A DNA stretch of 32,615 nt, taken from contig JBBPTG010000260.1 of NCBI GenBank assembly GCA_038093975.1, forward strand, positions 1 through 32,615, in the 5' to 3' direction. The position numbers were made by a program, and so were the translations under genes. Shown one piece after another: positions 29,859 to 32,615 of this stretch. The notes under the pieces are model-generated. The model saw only the letters and a list, made by a program, of their open reading frames with translations, had not been told where the DNA came from and did not search any database. The stretch comes from Chalciporus piperatus. Taxonomy: Eukaryota > Basidiomycota > Agaricomycetes > Boletales > Boletaceae. Position 1 is the stretch's first letter. Each line of letters opens with the position of its first letter.

Positions 29859-31393
29859 ATGCCCCATGTCTCTGAACGTCAGAAACTTCTTGAAGCACTC
29901 TCCACGGCCAAGCAACAGCTTGAGCTGGGTATATACATGGCTATTCTTCAACAGGCACTCACTGAAGCAGAATCCGAGTCCTCTCAGACTTCATCCGGGT
30001 CTGAATCCTCCTCTTCCTCCGACAGCACACCAGATTCCAATTCTAGCACCTCAGCAGGTAATGCTGACTCTACCGACTCCCTCGATCTTCAAGCTCGTGC
30101 GATGACCATAACCTTCCATGGGTTAATCACCGCACTTGAGGATGAGGTTTCTAGGGCGCGTGTTCTATTTCCACGTCCTCCTGCCGCTCGCATCTCACAG
30201 ATTGATCTCCTCGATGAGTGGAGAGTTGATCATCCGGAGAAGTTTCAGCGTAAGCTGAGAGTTTGTCCAGAGGTTTTCGATGAGCTCGTCAAGATCATCG
30301 AGGATCATCCAATCTTTTCCAACAACTCCCCCAGGCAGCAGTTACCAGTTGACATGCAGTTGAAAGTTTTCCTGAATGCTGCAGGTCATTACGGTAATGC
30401 TGCTACCTCACGCGATATGGCAGAGTGGGCAGGTGTCTCTGTAGGCACTGTTCATAACTGCTATAAACGAGTGATGGTCGCTATCTTGCAGCATCACGAT
30501 AGGTTCATCCACTTTGATCTCAATCAACAGGCGGATCGTGAGGCGAAGGCGAAGGCCCAGCAGTACGTGAGGGAAAGAACATGTCCTGCATGGAAAGGGG
30601 TTTTTTTATGTGTTGATGGAACTCCATTCAAGCTTTTCCAAAAGCCTGGCTGGCACGGTGAAGGATTTTATGATCGCAAATCCAACTATTCCCTCTCTAA
30701 TCAGGTATGTGATATTGGTTATTTATCAGATCGCTCACCAGCTCTCCATCAAGGTTGTGATCTTCCCTCATAACCTGCAAATCGTTGATTATGCCATTGG
30801 TATACCCGGGAGTCTGCATGATTCAACTGCTTTCCAGCGGACACAAATTGCACGTGCCCCAGATCAGTATTTTGGTCAAGACGAATGGCTTTGGGCAGAC
30901 AGTGCTTACGGCTGTCACAAATGGTGTGTAGTTCCTTTCAAGAGGCCCACGGAAGGCAGCCTATCAAGGGCTCAGAAAACCTTCAACTATTACTTGTCCA
31001 AAGTATGTATATTCTTTGCTATTAGATACAAATTAATCTTGGCTTTAGGTGCGAGTTCGCACAGAACACTTCTACGGATCTATCAAGAATCGATTCCAAT
31101 CATTACGTGAACTCCGCAATCAGATCCAGAGCAAGGAAGACCTTGAGTATACAAATGCCTGGGTTCGATCATGCTTAATTCTCCACAACATGATAATCGA
31201 TATAGAGGAACGCCTTGGGTTGGGGGCATCAGCACATGCTTATGCTGAAGACACAGAAGGGGGGTATGGTGATGAAGACTTAGAGGAAGATGGGGAAGAT
31301 AGAGATCAGAATGTTGAGGGTCCACAGAGGACAGAGGGGCAGCAATTCCGCCAACGACTTGTTCAAAGCTTACACCAACACTTGGAGGGGTGA
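29859..31393 (+). CDS. PIF/Harbinger-like transposase (DDE superfamily)
   Basis: Exons 29859-30704, 30754-31002 and 31049-31393 give 479 residues. An in-frame ATG at 29829 would add 10. The enzyme cuts and joins the transposon ends. The DDE core is present: FLCVDGTPF (first Asp), WLWADSAYG (second Asp) and RTEHFYGSIKNRF (Glu). Upstream lie a Ser-rich linker and a helix-turn-helix-like stretch (TSRDMAEWAGVSVGTVHNCY). The two introns (49 and 46 bp, gtatgt donors) fall between the DDE motifs. Splicing restores SNQVVIFPHNLQIVDYAIGI. No inactivating change is visible. The C-terminus is acidic. Confidence 0.92.
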
Positions 31394-31424
31394 TGAAGTA
31401 GTGTCATAACATGAGGGCACAGAC

Positions 31425-31580
31425 ATGTACTATGACGAGCATGGACATGTAACTACGACGAACTACGACGAGCACGAATATGTAACGACGACAATGAGCA
31501 CAGATATGTAACAACAAGTGCGGAGATGTAACGACGACGAGCGCAGATATGTAACGAGACGAGCACAGATATGTAGCTAT
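31425..31580 (+). repeat. Short minisatellite GTAACGACGACGAGCACAGATAT
   Basis: About five to six imperfect units of roughly 20-30 bp built on GTAACGACGACGAG and GCACAGATAT lie between the 3' ends of the transposase and the accessory gene. A reverse frame reads through it (SLHIRARRRYIS repeats), but only because of the repeat. Confidence 0.7.
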
Positions 31581-31652
31581 GGCCTGGAAGTACGGACAAA
31601 GATAACAAGCACATCACGATGTACGACTGCAACAAAAGATAAACAGCAACAC

Positions 31653-32615
31653 TCAAGGACCACGTAAGGTATTCTCACCAGTCGCGAAGCCGCGCTTCAT
31701 GGCCTCCTCCTGAACTCGCAAGCGCTGCAACTCGATCTCCAATTCCATCTTTCGAAGCTGGTGCTCAGATAACGCTAGTTCATGGCTGCGCTGTTGTTGG
31801 CTATCCTTCTGACGCTCCTGACGTGACCACTGCTTGAGTTCACGATCAGCGTGACGCTCCTTGGCCTTTTGCATCTGCATCGAGGCGATGCCAGAAAACA
31901 TCGACCGCGTAACCTCACTGACTTGTGAGACGGCCTGATCAACAGGCGATGCACGCGCGCGCTTGCGTGAAGAGCTGGTTGCACTAGTGCTGGTAGCAGG
32001 GTCAGTCGAGAACCAGTTTTTGTCCGACTCTTCGGATGACATGAACTCGGGAGTAGGTGTCTTCCTTTTGAGCTTAAGGCTCGCCAAAAGTTTCCTTGCT
32101 GGACCCTCTATGGAGTCGGACTCATCAGAGTGAACCGGGGTGGAATCACCCGACTCCTTGTTGACGAGTACAGCCCTTTCCTTCCCTGCAAAGGTAGGGT
32201 TAGGGTTGAGGCGAGGTGGGCGGGGTGGGATGTAGTCATCGTTGAGCGAAATGATGGCAAGAGGCGGAGAGGGAAAATCGTCGTCAAGCGAGAAGTCAGT
32301 GCCAGTGGACATGCCAGTGGGAACAGCGGGAACAGCCGAAGGGTTTGATGGATGAGCGGGAAGGATGAGAGGCTTTGGCGGATGAACGTTGGTCATTTCG
32401 AAGTCATTGGCATCTGCTGTATCTAGATCATCGAAGATAGATCCTGATGGCCGTTTGTCCATGCCAGTGGTACCCTCACGAACCTCTCCTTCCTCGAGAT
32501 CTGATTCTGATGGGGTGGCAGTGGGGGATGCTGGTGCGACACCAGGGTGAGCTGGGACAACAGAGGCGGAGTTAGATGGGCCGGGGGTTGAGGAGGTTTG
32601 TTGTGGTTGCGGAGG
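31653..32615 (-). CDS. Harbinger accessory protein, C-terminal part (partial)
   Basis: The frame is open from the right window edge to the TGA/TAG region at 31653, at least 320 residues. The N-terminal end is missing. The visible part is Pro/Ser/Asp-rich, then has a basic SSRKRARASPVDQ patch (likely nuclear signal). It ends in a coiled coil (SEHQLRKMELEIELQRLRVQ), as in Myb/NAM-like partner proteins of Harbinger transposases. The partner normally binds DNA and brings the transposase into the nucleus. The DNA-binding domain would lie outside the window. The ATG inside, at 32462, is probably not the start, because the frame stays open above it. Assignment rests mainly on its position next to the transposase. 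Confidence 0.65.
   Translation of the reverse strand, partial: PPQPQQTSSTPGPSNSASVVPAHPGVAPASPTATPSESDLEEGEVREGTTGMDKRPSGSIFDDLDTADANDFEMTNVHPPKPLILPAHPSNPSAVPAVPTGMSTGTDFSLDDDFPSPPLAIISLNDDYIPPRPPRLNPNPTFAGKERAVLVNKESGDSTPVHSDESDSIEGPARKLLASLKLKRKTPTPEFMSSEESDKNWFSTDPATSTSATSSSRKRARASPVDQAVSQVSEVTRSMFSGIASMQMQKAKERHADRELKQWSRQERQKDSQQQRSHELALSEHQLRKMELEIELQRLRVQEEAMKRGFATGENTLRGP

Larger units (their letters stand above)
29650..32615 (+). mobile_element. PIF/Harbinger-like DNA transposon, right end missing
   Basis: The element consists of subterminal repeats, a plus-strand transposase (29859-31393), a short satellite-like spacer and a minus-strand accessory gene that leaves the window. Two genes, one a DDE transposase and one an accessory protein, are the standard set for this superfamily. 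The left boundary is approximate. Confidence 0.7.

Overview
The window looks like nuclear DNA of a filamentous basidiomycete, probably an Agaricomycete. The evidence is dense genes split by many introns of about 40-87 bp with GT..AG ends, a basidiomycete-type four-helix MARVEL-like protein, a HET-domain protein, a Tf1-like LTR retrotransposon and a PIF/Harbinger-like DNA transposon. All gene models were built by hand from reading frames, splice signals and phase. Every multi-exon model called complete sums to a whole number of codons. None has been checked against transcripts or databases.

Layout. Positions 1-4718 are repeat-rich. They hold the 5' part of a minus-strand Ty3/gypsy element (LTR, self-priming site, gag, protease start), a GC-rich tandem duplication, a 760-bp TACACTTTT minisatellite with a 132-bp higher-order period, and a broken RNase H relic. 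Positions 4982-8170 carry dephospho-CoA kinase and the DNA-repair enzyme endonuclease IV (Apn1), both on the plus strand. A HET protein (9263-10926, minus) and histone H2B (11545-12258, plus) diverge from a shared 618-bp spacer. A PRCC-family protein (12404-13762, minus) converges on H2B. A HerA-like P-loop ATPase (14652-17016, minus) and a less certain unknown gene (17121-17774, minus) follow. ESF1, a ribosome-biogenesis factor, occupies 18732-21334 (plus). Positions 22739-27391 (minus) form one open reading path over 12 exons that joins an IST1 (ESCRT-III regulator) domain to a TBC Rab-GAP domain. A MARVEL-like membrane protein lies at 27936-29382 (minus). A Harbinger-type transposon with a transposase and a tail-to-tail accessory gene runs off the right edge.

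The genes are mostly unrelated housekeeping functions: CoA synthesis, base-excision repair, chromatin, ribosome assembly and endosomal trafficking. They are flanked by transposons at both ends. The most interesting points are the IST1-TBC fusion, very small exons (6, 7, 8, 8 and 17 nt) in five exons of four genes, and the retrotransposon's combination of self-priming, an AUG-free leader and a -1 slippery site abutting the gag stop.
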